Assembly (NCBI GenBank): GCA_019261985.1
Contig: JAFAQY010000112.1
Coordinates: 62,001 to 126,000 of the forward strand
From: Bryobacterales bacterium
GTDB lineage: Bacteria > Acidobacteriota > Terriglobia > Bryobacterales > Bryobacteraceae
Length of the DNA stretch: 64,000 nucleotides
Direction: 5' to 3'
In this document: piece after piece, positions 54,486 to 63,543 of the stretch
Numbering within the stretch: position 1 is the stretch's first letter
Layout: the number at the start of each line of letters is the position of its first letter
Translations under genes and position numbers: made by a program
Notes under the pieces: generated by a model
Told to the model about the DNA's origin: nothing
The model's database searches: none
What the model saw: only the letters and a program-made list of their open reading frames with translations

Positions 54486-55979
54486 ATGACCCGAGTGTCT
54501 TTACTCCTCTTCTTTCTTGCGGCGCTTGCGGGCTTTTCGGCATCGGCCGATTCACGGCTTGCCGATGCCGTGATGCGCGGCGACCCCGACGCCGTCCATT
54601 CTTTGCTTGCCGAACGGTCAAGTGTGAATGGCGCGCAACCGGACGGCACCACTGCGCTCCATTGGGCGGTCCGCCACGATGACGTCGCCACGGCGGAGTT
54701 GCTGATCAAAGCGGGCGGGGATGTTCGCGCGGCCAACCGCTACGGCATCACCCCGATTACTTTGGCCGCAACGAACGGAAATGCGGCGATGATGGAAAAG
54801 CTCTTGAACGCCGGCGCGGACGTGAATACGGCGACGCCGGGCGGGGAAACCCTCCTGATGACGGCTGCGCGCACCGGCAAAACCGATGTCGCCAAGCTGC
54901 TTTTGGATCGCGGCGCGAACGTAAACGCGGGCGATTCCGTCCACGCCCAAACGGCGCTGATGTGGGCTGTGACCGAGAATCACACCGAAATGGTGAAACT
55001 GCTGCTGGCTCGCGGAGCTAACATCAATGCGCACACAAACGTCACGGTACCCAAAGGCGAGTACGTTCCCGCAAAAGCAGGAGGGGCTTCCGGAGCGGGC
55101 ATAATCCGCCAGCGCGCCCTGCCGTCAGCGGACGGAGGCATGACGCCGCTACTATTTGCAGTCCGCGACGGCAATTTCGAGATGATGCGTCTGCTGCTCG
55201 ACAACGGCGCCGACATTTCCTGGTCGTCGGGCAACCGCACCTCGCCTCTGCTGATCGCAATTATTAACGGACAGGTCGGATTAGCAAGTTACCTGCTCGA
55301 ACGCGGCGCCGATCCCAATATCGCCGATGCATATGGCCGCGCGGCGTTATTCGCAGCGATTGACTTGCGCAATTTCAATCACGACAAGTACGGCGATCTG
55401 CCAACCGATGGCAAAGATCCGATGGATTTGATCAAAGCGCTCCTGAAGAAAGGCGCAAATCCGAATGCCAGAACCGATACCGTTCCAGTCCACGGGCTGA
55501 TGCAGTTCGATGCTTCGTGGGTGAACTTCGATGGTCAATCGCCATTTGTCCGGGCGGCGCTTTCGGGCGATATCGAAGTGATGCGCCTACTGATCGAATT
55601 CGGCGCGAACCCGAATATCGCGACCACTCAGGGCACGACCGCATTGATGGCCGCCTCCGGAATCAACTGGATTCCAGGCCAAACCTTCAGCCACAGCGAG
55701 GACGATTATGTACAAGCCCTGAAGCTTTGTCTGGACAGGGGCGCCGACGTAAATGCAAGCAATTCGCTCGGCCTCACGGCGATGCATGGCGCCGCCAATC
55801 GAGGTTGGGAGTCCATCATCAAGATTCTGGCGGAACACGGCGCGAAGCTGGACCCAAAAGACAATGCGGGTAGGACGCCCATGACTTACGCTCAGGGCAT
55901 CTTTCTGGCTGTCCGGCCGCCGGAGGCAAAACCAAAAGCGATGGCGCTGTTGACGCAATTAATGGCCGAGAAACCGTGA
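54486..55979 (+). CDS. Secreted ankyrin-repeat protein
   Basis: A 497-residue periplasmic or extracellular repeat protein. A signal peptide (VSLLLFFLAALAGFSASA) comes first. About ten ankyrin repeats follow, e.g. DGTTALHWAVRHDDVATAEL, GGETLLMTAARTGKTDVAKL, AQTALMWAVTENHTEMVKLL, TSPLLIAIINGQVGLASYLL and QGTTALMAASGINWIPGQTF, with a short insertion (HTNVTVPKGEYVPAKAGGAS) between repeats. It is a protein-binding scaffold by family. The stop overlaps the start of the next gene (TGATG), and the pattern ankyrin-DUF1592-DUF1552 suggests a scaffold for that system. Confidence 0.85.
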   Translation: MTRVSLLLFFLAALAGFSASADSRLADAVMRGDPDAVHSLLAERSSVNGAQPDGTTALHWAVRHDDVATAELLIKAGGDVRAANRYGITPITLAATNGNAAMMEKLLNAGADVNTATPGGETLLMTAARTGKTDVAKLLLDRGANVNAGDSVHAQTALMWAVTENHTEMVKLLLARGANINAHTNVTVPKGEYVPAKAGGASGAGIIRQRALPSADGGMTPLLFAVRDGNFEMMRLLLDNGADISWSSGNRTSPLLIAIINGQVGLASYLLERGADPNIADAYGRAALFAAIDLRNFNHDKYGDLPTDGKDPMDLIKALLKKGANPNARTDTVPVHGLMQFDASWVNFDGQSPFVRAALSGDIEVMRLLIEFGANPNIATTQGTTALMAASGINWIPGQTFSHSEDDYVQALKLCLDRGADVNASNSLGLTAMHGAANRGWESIIKILAEHGAKLDPKDNAGRTPMTYAQGIFLAVRPPEAKPKAMALLTQLMAEKP

Positions 55980-58399
55980 TGAAACTGGCGATCCTGAGTA
56001 GTGCGGCTTTGTGCGCCGCTATCGCGGTGGCACAGCCGGGCGAGGAGCAACGCGCATTACTCGCGCGCTACTGCTTCACCTGCCACAACGAAAAACTCAA
56101 AACGGGCGGATTGGAGCTGGACAAACTCGATCTCCAGCAAATCGGGGCGAGTGCTGAAACCTGGGAGAAGGTGGTGCGCAAGGTACGCGCCGGAATGATG
56201 CCGCCGGCGGGCGCGAGCCGGCCGGACCGGTCTAGTCTGGATGGGCTTGCGGCGGCACTTGAAACAGTGCTTGACCGCGCGGCGAACGTGAACCCTAACC
56301 CAGGGCGCGCTCCTCTGCACCGGATGAATCGCGCGGAATATGCGAACGCAATCCGAGATCTGCTAGCGATTGACGTGGACCCCGCGACGCTGCTCCCGGC
56401 CGACGATTCTAGCAACGGATTCGACAACATCGCCGATGTGCTCGGCGTGTCACCGGCTTTGTTGGAGCGCTATGTTTCAGCCGCCGCAAAGATCAGCCGC
56501 CTGGCAGCGGGCGATACGGGGATCGGTCCTCTGGCCACTACCTACACGGTCAAAGGCGACCTGTCGCAAACCAGCACGCTCGACGGTCTTCCTCCTGGAA
56601 CGCGAGGCGGCACTGTCATTCGCCACAACTTCCCGCTGGATGGCGAGTATCTCATCAAGCTGTCCCTTACCAAGCTCAGCTTCGGGCAGGTTTTCGGGCA
56701 ATCGGCGCAGGGCCAAGAACTGGAAGTAACGCTGAACGGCGAGCGCGTGAAGCTGTATGAGCTCGAGGATGTCCCCTACTTCTTCATGCGTGACTCCCCG
56801 GGCGTTCCGGCCCCGAAACCGCCGCCGTCGGATCCGCTCGCCGAGCGCGTGAAGATGACCCCGAATATTAAGCTCGAATTTCGTATGCCGGTGAAGGCGG
56901 GTCCGCAAACGATTACAGTGGCATTCCTCGAAAAGAGCTACGCGGCGGTCGAGGATCTGGTCCATCGGCCGGTGAACAGCACCAACGATCCGAATATCGG
57001 CATGCAATACGGATACACCGCCGCGCCGCATCTGGCGAGGATCGACATTACCGGCCCGTACAATGTCAAAGGCCCTGGCGAGACCCCCAGCCGCCGGAAG
57101 ATTTTCATTTGCCATCCGGTCTCGTCAAGCGATGAGATTCCGTGCGCGAAGCAGATTATCGCCAACCTGGTTAAGCACGCGTTCCGGCGCGCGCCGGACG
57201 ATGCCGATATAGAAAATCTCCTGAGCTTTTATCAGCAGGAGCGCAGCAAGTCGAATTTCGATTCGGGCATCGAAATGGCTTTGCGCCGAATTCTGGCCGA
57301 CCCGGAGTTCGTCTTTCGTTTTGAGATGCCGCCGGCTTCCGTCGCAGCGGGCAAGGCGTATCGAATTAGCGATACAGAACTCGCATCGCGCCTGTCTTTT
57401 TTCTTATGGTCCAGCATCCCGGATGACGAACTTTTGGAACTAGCCATCCGGGGCAAGCTTCATCAGCCTGCTGTTCTCGAACAGCAAACGCGCCGCATGC
57501 TTCAGGACCCGCGGTCGCGGGCGCTGGTGGCCAACTTCGCCGGCCAATGGCTATATTTGCGGGAACTGAAAAACTCCGTCCCCGACTCGCGTGAGTTCCC
57601 CGATTTCGACGACAACCTGCGCCAGGCGTTCCAGCGCGAAACAGAGATGCTGTTCGAGAGTGTTCTACGCGAGGATCGGAGCGTTCTCGATCTGTTGAAC
57701 GCCGATTACACCTTCGTAAATGAGCGTCTGGCGAAGCACTACGGCATCCCGGGCATCTACGGCCCGGATTTCCGGCGCGTGCCCGTTCCCATAGATGCCC
57801 GGCGGGGGCTGCTGGGGCAAGGCAGCATTCTTCTTGTAACGTCCAATGCGAACCGCACTTCGCCCGTGCAGCGCGGTAAATGGATTCTCGAAAACATTCT
57901 GGGCAGTCCGCCGCCGCTGCCTCCACCAAACGTTCCGCCGCTGAAGGAAAACGCGAGTGGCGTCGTCCCGACTTCGGTGCGCGAGCGGATGGAGGAGCAC
58001 CGCTCGAATCCGGTATGCGCGGGCTGCCACAAGATTATGGATCCGATCGGTCTGTCTCTTGAGAATTTCGACGCGGTAGGGCACTGGCGAACGGAGGACT
58101 CCGGATTCAGGATCGATGCCGCCGGCCAGCTTGTGGACGGAACGCCGCTGGACGGACCGGCGAGCCTGCGGAAAGCTTTGATGAGCCGTCCGGAAGCATT
58201 CATTGGAACCCTCACCGAGAAGCTGCTGATGTACGGCGTGGGCCGTGAGATGAAATATTACGATATGCCGGTAGTTCGCGGCATCATGCGGGACGCCGCG
58301 CGCGATCAGTATCGATTTTCCGCGCTGGTGTTGGGAATCGTGAGCAGCGCGCCTTTTCAGATGAGCGTGAAATCGCCACAAGGCGCCGGAGGAGAGTAA
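55979..58399 (+). CDS. DUF1592-type cytochrome-like secreted protein (second copy)
   Basis: Paralogue of the protein at 9068-11512, about 806 residues. Signal peptide LSSAALCAAIAVAQ. Domains in order: cytochrome-like start with CFTCH (residues about 32-36) and KVRAGMMPPAGASRPDR, DUF1587 (HRMNRAEYANAIRDLLAIDV), DUF1595 (VKHAFRRAPDDADIENLLS), DUF1592 (LASRLSFFLWSSIPDDELLE), DUF1588 (NRTSPVQRGKWILENILG, with a second haem-like CAGCH) and DUF1585 (RPEAFIGTLTEKLLMYGVGR). It could start at a GTG at 55976 or the ATG at 55979. It is followed by a DUF1552 gene that overlaps its end by one base, the classic arrangement. Confidence 0.85.
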   Translation: MKLAILSSAALCAAIAVAQPGEEQRALLARYCFTCHNEKLKTGGLELDKLDLQQIGASAETWEKVVRKVRAGMMPPAGASRPDRSSLDGLAAALETVLDRAANVNPNPGRAPLHRMNRAEYANAIRDLLAIDVDPATLLPADDSSNGFDNIADVLGVSPALLERYVSAAAKISRLAAGDTGIGPLATTYTVKGDLSQTSTLDGLPPGTRGGTVIRHNFPLDGEYLIKLSLTKLSFGQVFGQSAQGQELEVTLNGERVKLYELEDVPYFFMRDSPGVPAPKPPPSDPLAERVKMTPNIKLEFRMPVKAGPQTITVAFLEKSYAAVEDLVHRPVNSTNDPNIGMQYGYTAAPHLARIDITGPYNVKGPGETPSRRKIFICHPVSSSDEIPCAKQIIANLVKHAFRRAPDDADIENLLSFYQQERSKSNFDSGIEMALRRILADPEFVFRFEMPPASVAAGKAYRISDTELASRLSFFLWSSIPDDELLELAIRGKLHQPAVLEQQTRRMLQDPRSRALVANFAGQWLYLRELKNSVPDSREFPDFDDNLRQAFQRETEMLFESVLREDRSVLDLLNADYTFVNERLAKHYGIPGIYGPDFRRVPVPIDARRGLLGQGSILLVTSNANRTSPVQRGKWILENILGSPPPLPPPNVPPLKENASGVVPTSVRERMEEHRSNPVCAGCHKIMDPIGLSLENFDAVGHWRTEDSGFRIDAAGQLVDGTPLDGPASLRKALMSRPEAFIGTLTEKLLMYGVGREMKYYDMPVVRGIMRDAARDQYRFSALVLGIVSSAPFQMSVKSPQGAGGE

Positions 58400-59724
58400 T
58401 GACATTCATCGCCAAAAGGCATTTACCGCGGCGGACGTTTTTGCGGGGCTTGGGAGTATCGCTCGCCTTGCCGTTGCTGGATTCGATGGTCCCGGCGCAA
58501 ACTCCATTGGCCAAGACCGCGGCGAATCCGAAGAGCCGTTTCTGCGGGATCTACATCCCTCATGGCGCAACGATGGACAAATGGATGCCGGCGAAGGAAG
58601 GCTCCGGCTTCGACTTTAGCGAAAGCCTGAAGCCTCTGGAGAAATTGAGGGATCGCGTATGCGTCGTCAGCAATCTGGCGCACCCGCTGGCGGGCGGAGT
58701 GGGATCGGATGCCGGCGCGGACCACGCCCGTTCGGCGGCAGTTTTCTTGAGCGGCGCGCATCCGGAGAAGGGGTCGGTACACGCGGGCGTGACTATCGAC
58801 CAAATTCTGGCGCAGCACATGGGCCAGGACACGCCATTGCCTTCCATTGAGCTGGCGATTGAAGAAGTCGGCTTGAATTGCGGGTCCGGGTATGGCTGCG
58901 CGTATTACAACACCATCTCCTGGCGGACTCCGTCCATGCCCCTGCCGATGGAGAATAGCCCGCAGGTGGTGTTCGAGCGGCTTTTCGGCGATGGCAGCAA
59001 CTCCGCGCAGCGGCTGACGCGCAAAAAGCAAGACGGCAGCATCTTGGACTCGGTCACAGAAAAGGTTGCGCGATTGCAGACGAAGCTGGATCCAAGCGAC
59101 CGCGCGCGCGTAACTGAATATCTGGATGACATCCGAGAAATCGAGCGGCGAATTCAGAAAGCCGAGCAGCAATCCGCCGCGCAGGCGGACGTGCCGGAAG
59201 CGCCGGTCGGCATTCCCGAAGCGTTCGAGGATCACATTAAACTGATGTTCGACCTGCAGGCGCTCGCGTACCGCGCGGATATTACGCGTATTTCGACAAT
59301 GATGTACGCGCGCGATACCAGCGGCGCGACCTATCCTGGCAGCGGCGTTCGCGATGGCTTCCACACGGCGTCCCACCATTCGAATGTTCGCGCCAAGATG
59401 GACACGTTCGCGCAGATCAACCGTTATCACGTGCAGATGCTCGCCTACTTCCTGGAGAAGCTGCGCGCGACTCCGGATGGCGATGGAAACCTGCTGGACC
59501 ACTCCGTCGTCGTCTATGGCAGCAGCATGAGCAACGGCAACCAGCACGATCACGATCCGCTTCCCGTGGTGGTCGCGGGCGGAGCCTCCGGCCAACTGAA
59601 GGGTGGCCGGCACTTGGCCTTCCCGGCGCACACGCCCATGTCGAATCTATTGCTGGCCGTGCTGGATAAGCTCGGGGTTCATCAGGATAGCTTCGGGGAT
59701 AGCACGGCGAAGCTCGAAATTTAG
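58399..59724 (+). CDS. DUF1552 secreted protein
   Basis: A 441-residue protein of unknown function that accompanies DUF1592 proteins in planctomycetes and acidobacteria. A twin-arginine-like signal, LPRRTFLRGLGVSLALPLLD, leads. The family text is FCGIYIPHGATMDKWMPAKE, VVSNLAHPLAGGVGSDAGAD, HARSAAVFLSGAHPEK, GVTIDQILAQHMGQDTPLPS, GCAYYNTISWRTPSMPLPME and VVYGSSMSNGNQHDHDPLPV. The His/Asp/Asn spacing resembles the alkaline-phosphatase-like DUF1501 fold, but a metal site is not proven. GGAGGAGAG is the ribosome binding site. Confidence 0.85.
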   Translation: MTFIAKRHLPRRTFLRGLGVSLALPLLDSMVPAQTPLAKTAANPKSRFCGIYIPHGATMDKWMPAKEGSGFDFSESLKPLEKLRDRVCVVSNLAHPLAGGVGSDAGADHARSAAVFLSGAHPEKGSVHAGVTIDQILAQHMGQDTPLPSIELAIEEVGLNCGSGYGCAYYNTISWRTPSMPLPMENSPQVVFERLFGDGSNSAQRLTRKKQDGSILDSVTEKVARLQTKLDPSDRARVTEYLDDIREIERRIQKAEQQSAAQADVPEAPVGIPEAFEDHIKLMFDLQALAYRADITRISTMMYARDTSGATYPGSGVRDGFHTASHHSNVRAKMDTFAQINRYHVQMLAYFLEKLRATPDGDGNLLDHSVVVYGSSMSNGNQHDHDPLPVVVAGGASGQLKGGRHLAFPAHTPMSNLLLAVLDKLGVHQDSFGDSTAKLEI

Positions 59725-59736
59725 CAACAGAAACAG

Positions 59737-60237
59737 CTACTGCCGGAAGATCTCCTCGCGCGTCAGCTCCAGGCGCGGATCGCCGGTCGCGATCACATTA
59801 CTGTGAATCTGCGTCAGAACGCCACCGGCGTACGTCGAGATCTTGTGACGCCGCGGATCGACGACCCAGATATGTGGAACGCCCTTCTGATCATATTCTT
59901 CGAGCTTTTCGAGCGTATCGCCCATATGATCATCCGGGGAAAGGATTTCGATCGCGACAAAAGCGGCATCGAGCAGATAACGGGTCGCAGGTGGTTTGAG
60001 CAGGACGCTGACATCCGGAAGCCGGTAACGCGTCTCCCGTGTCCTGGAGCGCAGTTCCGGAACCACGTAAATGTGCGGGTACTTCGCGCGCAATGCAAAG
60101 ATGCAATTGCTTTGCACCAGGCTGTGTAACCAATCTCCCACGTTCCTCTCCACGAGCACACCGTCCACGTATTCCATGTCGGGATCGTAAGCGGTGTTCA
60201 AGTATTCTTCAACCGGCACGAGCGTTTCAACTGCCAT
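59737..60237 (-). CDS. Uma2-family (DUF820) endonuclease-like protein
   Basis: A 166-residue PD-(D/E)XK-fold protein of the Uma2 group that is multiplied in cyanobacteria and acidobacteria; the biological role is open. Core motif: YRLPDVSVLLKPPATRYLLD, then AFVAIEILSPDDHMGDTLEK (Asp and Glu of the catalytic core), LEEYDQKGVPHIWVVDPRRH. The start at 60235-60237 has TATGGT 6 nt upstream and no ribosome binding site. Convergent with the DUF1552 gene, 12 bp apart. Confidence 0.8.
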   Translation of the reverse strand: MAVETLVPVEEYLNTAYDPDMEYVDGVLVERNVGDWLHSLVQSNCIFALRAKYPHIYVVPELRSRTRETRYRLPDVSVLLKPPATRYLLDAAFVAIEILSPDDHMGDTLEKLEEYDQKGVPHIWVVDPRRHKISTYAGGVLTQIHSNVIATGDPRLELTREEIFRQ

Positions 60238-60321
60238 GTTTTAACCATACATTAGGCTGCACAAAGGGTGCCTGCGCGAGAGACGCTGCCGAGGCGCACA
60301 AAAATTTCCTCCACAACCCTC

Positions 60322-60327
60322 TTGACA
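60322..60327 (+). promoter_or_regulatory. -35 box (TTGACA) of the blaI promoter
   Basis: A perfect TTGACA. With 17 bp spacing the -10 is TAAATA at 60345-60350, within the operator. The predicted +1 is at the A of the ATG, 60357, so the message would be leaderless. Confidence 0.6.
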
Positions 60328-60341
60328 TTCCCAAGATTTAG

Positions 60342-60357
60342 TACTAAATATTTAGTA
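60342..60357. promoter_or_regulatory. BlaI/MecI-type operator
   Basis: TACTAAATATTTAGTA is a perfect 16-bp palindrome of the TAC...GTA kind bound by BlaI/MecI repressors. It covers the -10 region and the first base of the start codon, so a bound dimer would block transcription of the operon: autorepression. Confidence 0.8.
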
Positions 60358-60758
60358 TGCCCTCCGCGAAGCCCGCCCTCACCGGCCAGGAACTCGAAAT
60401 TATGAAAGTCGTCTGGAGCCTCGAATCCGCGACGGTTCGCCAGGTCTATGAAACACTGCTGAAGCGGCGGCACATCGCGTACACGACCGTGATGACGATG
60501 ATGAACATCCTGGAGCAGAAGGGTTTCCTGAAAAAGCGGCAGGAAGACCGGGCTTACGTCTATAGCCCGGCGCAGCCGCAGAAGCAGGTGGTGGGGTCGA
60601 TGGTGCGCGACTTCGTGAACCGCGTATTTAACGGCGCGGCCGAGCCGCTGCTGCTGCATCTTGTTGAAGACCGCAAGCTCACCGAAAAAGACCTGGACGA
60701 AATCCGCAAAATGCTACGCAGCTCATCGCGTGACAACCGCAAAGGGAGCGAGAAATGA
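60357..60758 (+). CDS. blaI: BlaI/MecI/CopY-family transcriptional repressor
   Basis: A 133-residue winged-helix dimeric repressor. The DNA-binding N-domain reads LTGQELEIMKVVWSLESATV, RQVYETLLKRRHIAYTTVMT (recognition helix) and MMNILEQKGFLKKRQEDRAY; the C-domain is the dimerisation helix with the loop normally cut by BlaR1 (VNRVFNGAAEPLLLHLVEDR). It would repress its own operon through the palindrome at its start codon. It overlaps blaR1 by 4 nt. Confidence 0.9.
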   Translation: MPSAKPALTGQELEIMKVVWSLESATVRQVYETLLKRRHIAYTTVMTMMNILEQKGFLKKRQEDRAYVYSPAQPQKQVVGSMVRDFVNRVFNGAAEPLLLHLVEDRKLTEKDLDEIRKMLRSSSRDNRKGSEK

Positions 60759-62635
60759 GCGACTTTCTTACCTTCTTGACTGCGTGGAGCGCGCAGATCC
60801 TGATCCTGGTTTCAGTCGCGGCCCTGGCGGGGATAGCGCTCAAGCATCCCAAAGCGCGGCTCTATTTTTGGCAAGCCGTCCTGTTACTGATCCTTCTACT
60901 GCCGGTCGTCCAGCCGTGGAAAGAATCGCCGGTGGAGGCGATCACTGCGTCAGCATCGGTGATCGTGCATGTAACGCAACTTCCGAAAGCCGCCGCGCCG
61001 TGGTATTCGCGCATTCGATGGAAGCCCGAGTACCTGCTTGCTATCCTCGCCGCCGGCACGGCTCTACGCCTGGCATGGATCGGAGTCGGGTTCGCGCGGC
61101 TTCGGACTTACCGGCGCCATGCGCGGACGATCGCCGATCCGCCGCTCAGTTTTGTTCCCCAGAGCGTGCGGTGGTATGTCAGCGATGCGATCTCCGGCCC
61201 GGTCACTTACGGTTGGCTTCGCCCTTCTATTCTGCTGCCCCGCCGTGTGCTGGCTCTCCCGGCGGAGATGCGCGAGGCGATCGCCTGCCACGAACTGGTG
61301 CACGTGCGCCGCGGCGATTGGATCTATGTGCTGGCCGAGGAGACCATGCGCGGTCTGCTGTGGTTTCACCCGGCCGTGTGGTACGCGTTAAGCCGGATTC
61401 AACTGGCTCGCGAGCAGGTGGTGGATCGCGAAGCAATTCACCTGACGAAAGACCGCGCCGGTTACCTGGACGCGCTGGTTGCCGTGGCCGAGCACAGATT
61501 GCAGCCCGACCTCGTGCCCGCGACGTTGTTTTTGAAAAAACGCCATCTCACGGTGCGAGTGGCGGAAATGATGAAGGAGGTTTCCATGTCTCGATCCCGC
61601 GTTACGGCCAGTTTGACGGCCGTATTTTCCGCCGCGCTGGTAGGTGCGCGCGTAGCCGTTTGGTTTTTTCCTATGGTCAGCCCCGCTCAGACTGTGGTTG
61701 ACGATCCCGGCATAATCGTGGATGCGGGCGGCAAGCTGCTCCATCGCGGAGCCGTGCACTATGCCGGTGGGCCGCGCTCCGCCGGTACGGTAGTGATCGA
61801 CGCTACCCTGAATGCGAAGGGGGAAGTCAGCGACGCCCGCGTCCTGAGCGGGCCCGAGGAGTTGCGAAAGGCCGCGTTATCCGGCGTGCTCGATTGGCAT
61901 TACTCGACCGAGGGCGGCGTGACGCCGCACGCCCAGATCACCATTCGCTTCGATCCGCCGGGCGGCGCCTCCCCGGCCACAACCGGCGCAATCATACCAC
62001 CGCCACCGCCACCGGCCCCCAGTGGAAGTCCCAGCCGGATCAAGAGCATTGAATTCGTGGGCGTCAGCCCGGAAGCCGAGCAGGAACTGCGGAATCGGCT
62101 ACAAGTTCACGAAGGCGATGAAGTGAACACGGCCGACATGCAGAGAATTTCCCGCACGGTCCAGGAGTTCGATAGCCATTTGCGGGCAGGCTTTGCCCTG
62201 CGCGCGAACGATCCGAATCACGAGGCGGTTCTGCGCATTACCGTGATGCCGCAAGCGAATGGCTCCGCACCGCTGCCGGCGGTTGCGGGCGGCCGCGGCG
62301 GGCCGGACGCTGTATCGCCGGTCCAGAGCATCTCCGTTCCTCCAGGAACTATTCGCGTCGGCGGAAACGTCCAGGCCCAAAAAATCGTTAGCAAGCCCGT
62401 CCCCATCTATCCGCCGCTTGCCAAACAAGCGCGCATTCAGGGCACCGTCAGTCTAGCCGTGCATATTGCGGCCGACGGAACAGTCAAGGACCTTCAGGTG
62501 ATCTCGGGGCACCCGCTTCTAGTCGAAGCCGCGATCGATGCCGTGAAGCAGTGGGTTTACCAGCCCACGCTGCTCAACGGCAATCCAGTGGATGTGCTCA
62601 CCCAAGTGGACGTGAACTTTACGCTTTCCCAGTAG
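60755..62635 (+). CDS. BlaR1-like M56 metallopeptidase fused to a TonB C-terminal domain
   Basis: Membrane zinc protease of 626 residues that probably cleaves BlaI. Helices span the first 200 residues (ILILVSVAALAGIAL, YFWQAVLLLILLLPVVQPW, YLLAILAAGTALRLAWIGVG). The zinc motif is His179-Glu180-x-x-His183 (ACHELVHVRRGD), with a third ligand in LAREQVVDREAI. A helix near 290-310 and a Pro-rich linker (TTGAIIPPPPPPAPSG) precede two exported domains: a POTRA-like part (SIEFVGVSPEAEQELRNRLQ) and a TonB C-terminal domain at about 545-626 (KPVPIYPPLAKQARIQGTVS). The penicillin-binding sensor of classical BlaR1 is absent, so the signal is unlikely to be a beta-lactam. Confidence 0.85.
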   Translation: MSDFLTFLTAWSAQILILVSVAALAGIALKHPKARLYFWQAVLLLILLLPVVQPWKESPVEAITASASVIVHVTQLPKAAAPWYSRIRWKPEYLLAILAAGTALRLAWIGVGFARLRTYRRHARTIADPPLSFVPQSVRWYVSDAISGPVTYGWLRPSILLPRRVLALPAEMREAIACHELVHVRRGDWIYVLAEETMRGLLWFHPAVWYALSRIQLAREQVVDREAIHLTKDRAGYLDALVAVAEHRLQPDLVPATLFLKKRHLTVRVAEMMKEVSMSRSRVTASLTAVFSAALVGARVAVWFFPMVSPAQTVVDDPGIIVDAGGKLLHRGAVHYAGGPRSAGTVVIDATLNAKGEVSDARVLSGPEELRKAALSGVLDWHYSTEGGVTPHAQITIRFDPPGGASPATTGAIIPPPPPPAPSGSPSRIKSIEFVGVSPEAEQELRNRLQVHEGDEVNTADMQRISRTVQEFDSHLRAGFALRANDPNHEAVLRITVMPQANGSAPLPAVAGGRGGPDAVSPVQSISVPPGTIRVGGNVQAQKIVSKPVPIYPPLAKQARIQGTVSLAVHIAADGTVKDLQVISGHPLLVEAAIDAVKQWVYQPTLLNGNPVDVLTQVDVNFTLSQ

Positions 62636-62667
62636 ATTCAGCGACTGGGCGGCATTTTCGCGATTTG

Positions 62668-62701
62668 ACCGGCGGGTGATGAGTCCAAATCACCCGCCGG
62701 T
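62668..62701. terminator. Hairpin terminator between convergent genes
   Basis: A perfect 13-bp stem (ACCGGCGGGTGAT / ATCACCCGCCGGT) with an 8-base loop, followed by TTTCG on the plus strand. It lies 33 bp after blaR1 and contains the stop codon of the minus-strand gene. The T tract is short, so termination may be imperfect or bidirectional. Confidence 0.7.
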
Positions 62702-62953
62702 TTCGTATGGCTGCACGCCCGTGCGCCTCAAAAGCTGCCTCGCCGCGTGCGCATCGGCGGGTTGAACGTAAAAGAATGCTCCCACGCGTTCGGACTGAAA
62801 AATCACCCCCCCGTGGTACGTGTCTGTCTCAACCAGATAATCGAAGCCCGCTTCCGTAAGCAGATTCTCAAGCCGCAGCGCGTCTTTCAGCCGTTTTGCG
62901 ACGTATAAAAGATCCAGCTCAGCTTCGCCGAAATAGTCGGATTCGCGACGCAC
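62690..62953 (-). CDS. Small DUF2007-like putative signal-transducing protein
   Basis: An 87-residue cytoplasmic protein. The alpha-beta text, LLYVAKRLKDALRLENLLTE, AGFDYLVETDTYHGG and FYVQPADAHAARQLLRRTG, matches the DUF2007 group (PF09413) in the way the two strands pair with one helix. No enzymatic motif. The start is the GTG at 62951-62953, with TATATA close upstream. The function is unknown; the family assignment is moderate. Confidence 0.55.
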   Translation of the reverse strand: MRRESDYFGEAELDLLYVAKRLKDALRLENLLTEAGFDYLVETDTYHGGVIFQSERVGAFFYVQPADAHAARQLLRRTGVQPYETGG

Positions 62954-63050
62954 TCGTTATATATCGCGCACAACGCACACGAACAGGCTGTGCGCTTCCT
63001 CATATCGCACACAATGCTGCTTGCAGGCCGCGCGCTCCTATAAAACCGCG

Positions 63051-63482
63051 TCAGCCACCCACGCGCGCCTTGAATGCAGCGGCTGTCTCGGGGTTGGCAC
63101 GGTTTAAATATTCAATATAATTCTTTGCCACCGTTTCCATATTCTTCATGTAGGTCGGGTCCTTGAACGCCGAGCGAACCTCTTCGATGACCGGTTCAAG
63201 CCGGACCCATACTAACAGCAGTTCGCGGCTGTTTTGAAAAACCAAGTCCTGATTCAAGACTCCATTCGTAACGAAGGACGCCACCATATCCCAATAACTG
63301 GTGACCTGACGGGCGAACGCGTTCGGTTCCGAACCGGCGGGGCAGAGCTGGTTGAACTCCGCCATCGACTTCGGCTTGAAGTTGGTGACGAACCACGTGC
63401 GCGCGGCGCGCATCTTGTCTTCCCGCCGGAGCTCATACAATTTCAAGATCAGATTCACATCGTCATAAGTTGCTAGAGACAT
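63051..63482 (-). CDS. Acidobacterial conserved hypothetical protein (DUF4760-like)
   Basis: A 143-residue helical protein of unknown function. Text such as YDDVNLILKLYELRREDKMR, AARTWFVTNFKPKSMAEFNQ, YWDMVASFVTNGVLNQDLVF and LEPVIEEVRSAFKDPTYMKN follows a pattern common in acidobacteria, where a pair of buried helices has the motif YELRRE...AR.W. No signal peptide. It is divergent from the phosphoesterase gene by 61 bp. Confidence 0.55.
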   Translation of the reverse strand: MSLATYDDVNLILKLYELRREDKMRAARTWFVTNFKPKSMAEFNQLCPAGSEPNAFARQVTSYWDMVASFVTNGVLNQDLVFQNSRELLLVWVRLEPVIEEVRSAFKDPTYMKNMETVAKNYIEYLNRANPETAAAFKARVGG

Positions 63483-63529
63483 GCTTTTTCAGGTTAGCAT
63501 CCGGGTCCATTCCTCCAAGGTGCGAAAAT

Positions 63530-63535
63530 TGTGAT
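63530..63535 (+). promoter_or_regulatory. Putative -10 element (TGTGAT), leaderless start at 63544
   Basis: TGTGAT lies 8 nt before the ATG at 63544 with no ribosome binding site between. Weaker match than the others. Confidence 0.3.
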
Positions 63536-63543
63536 AGAAGTAC

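Noticed and set aside
58423-59631. Long open frame (402 codons) on the minus strand opposite the DUF1552 gene
   Set aside because: It is a GC-rich shadow frame; the plus-strand protein has clear family motifs, signal peptide and ribosome binding site, while the antisense product is Arg/His-rich without any motif.
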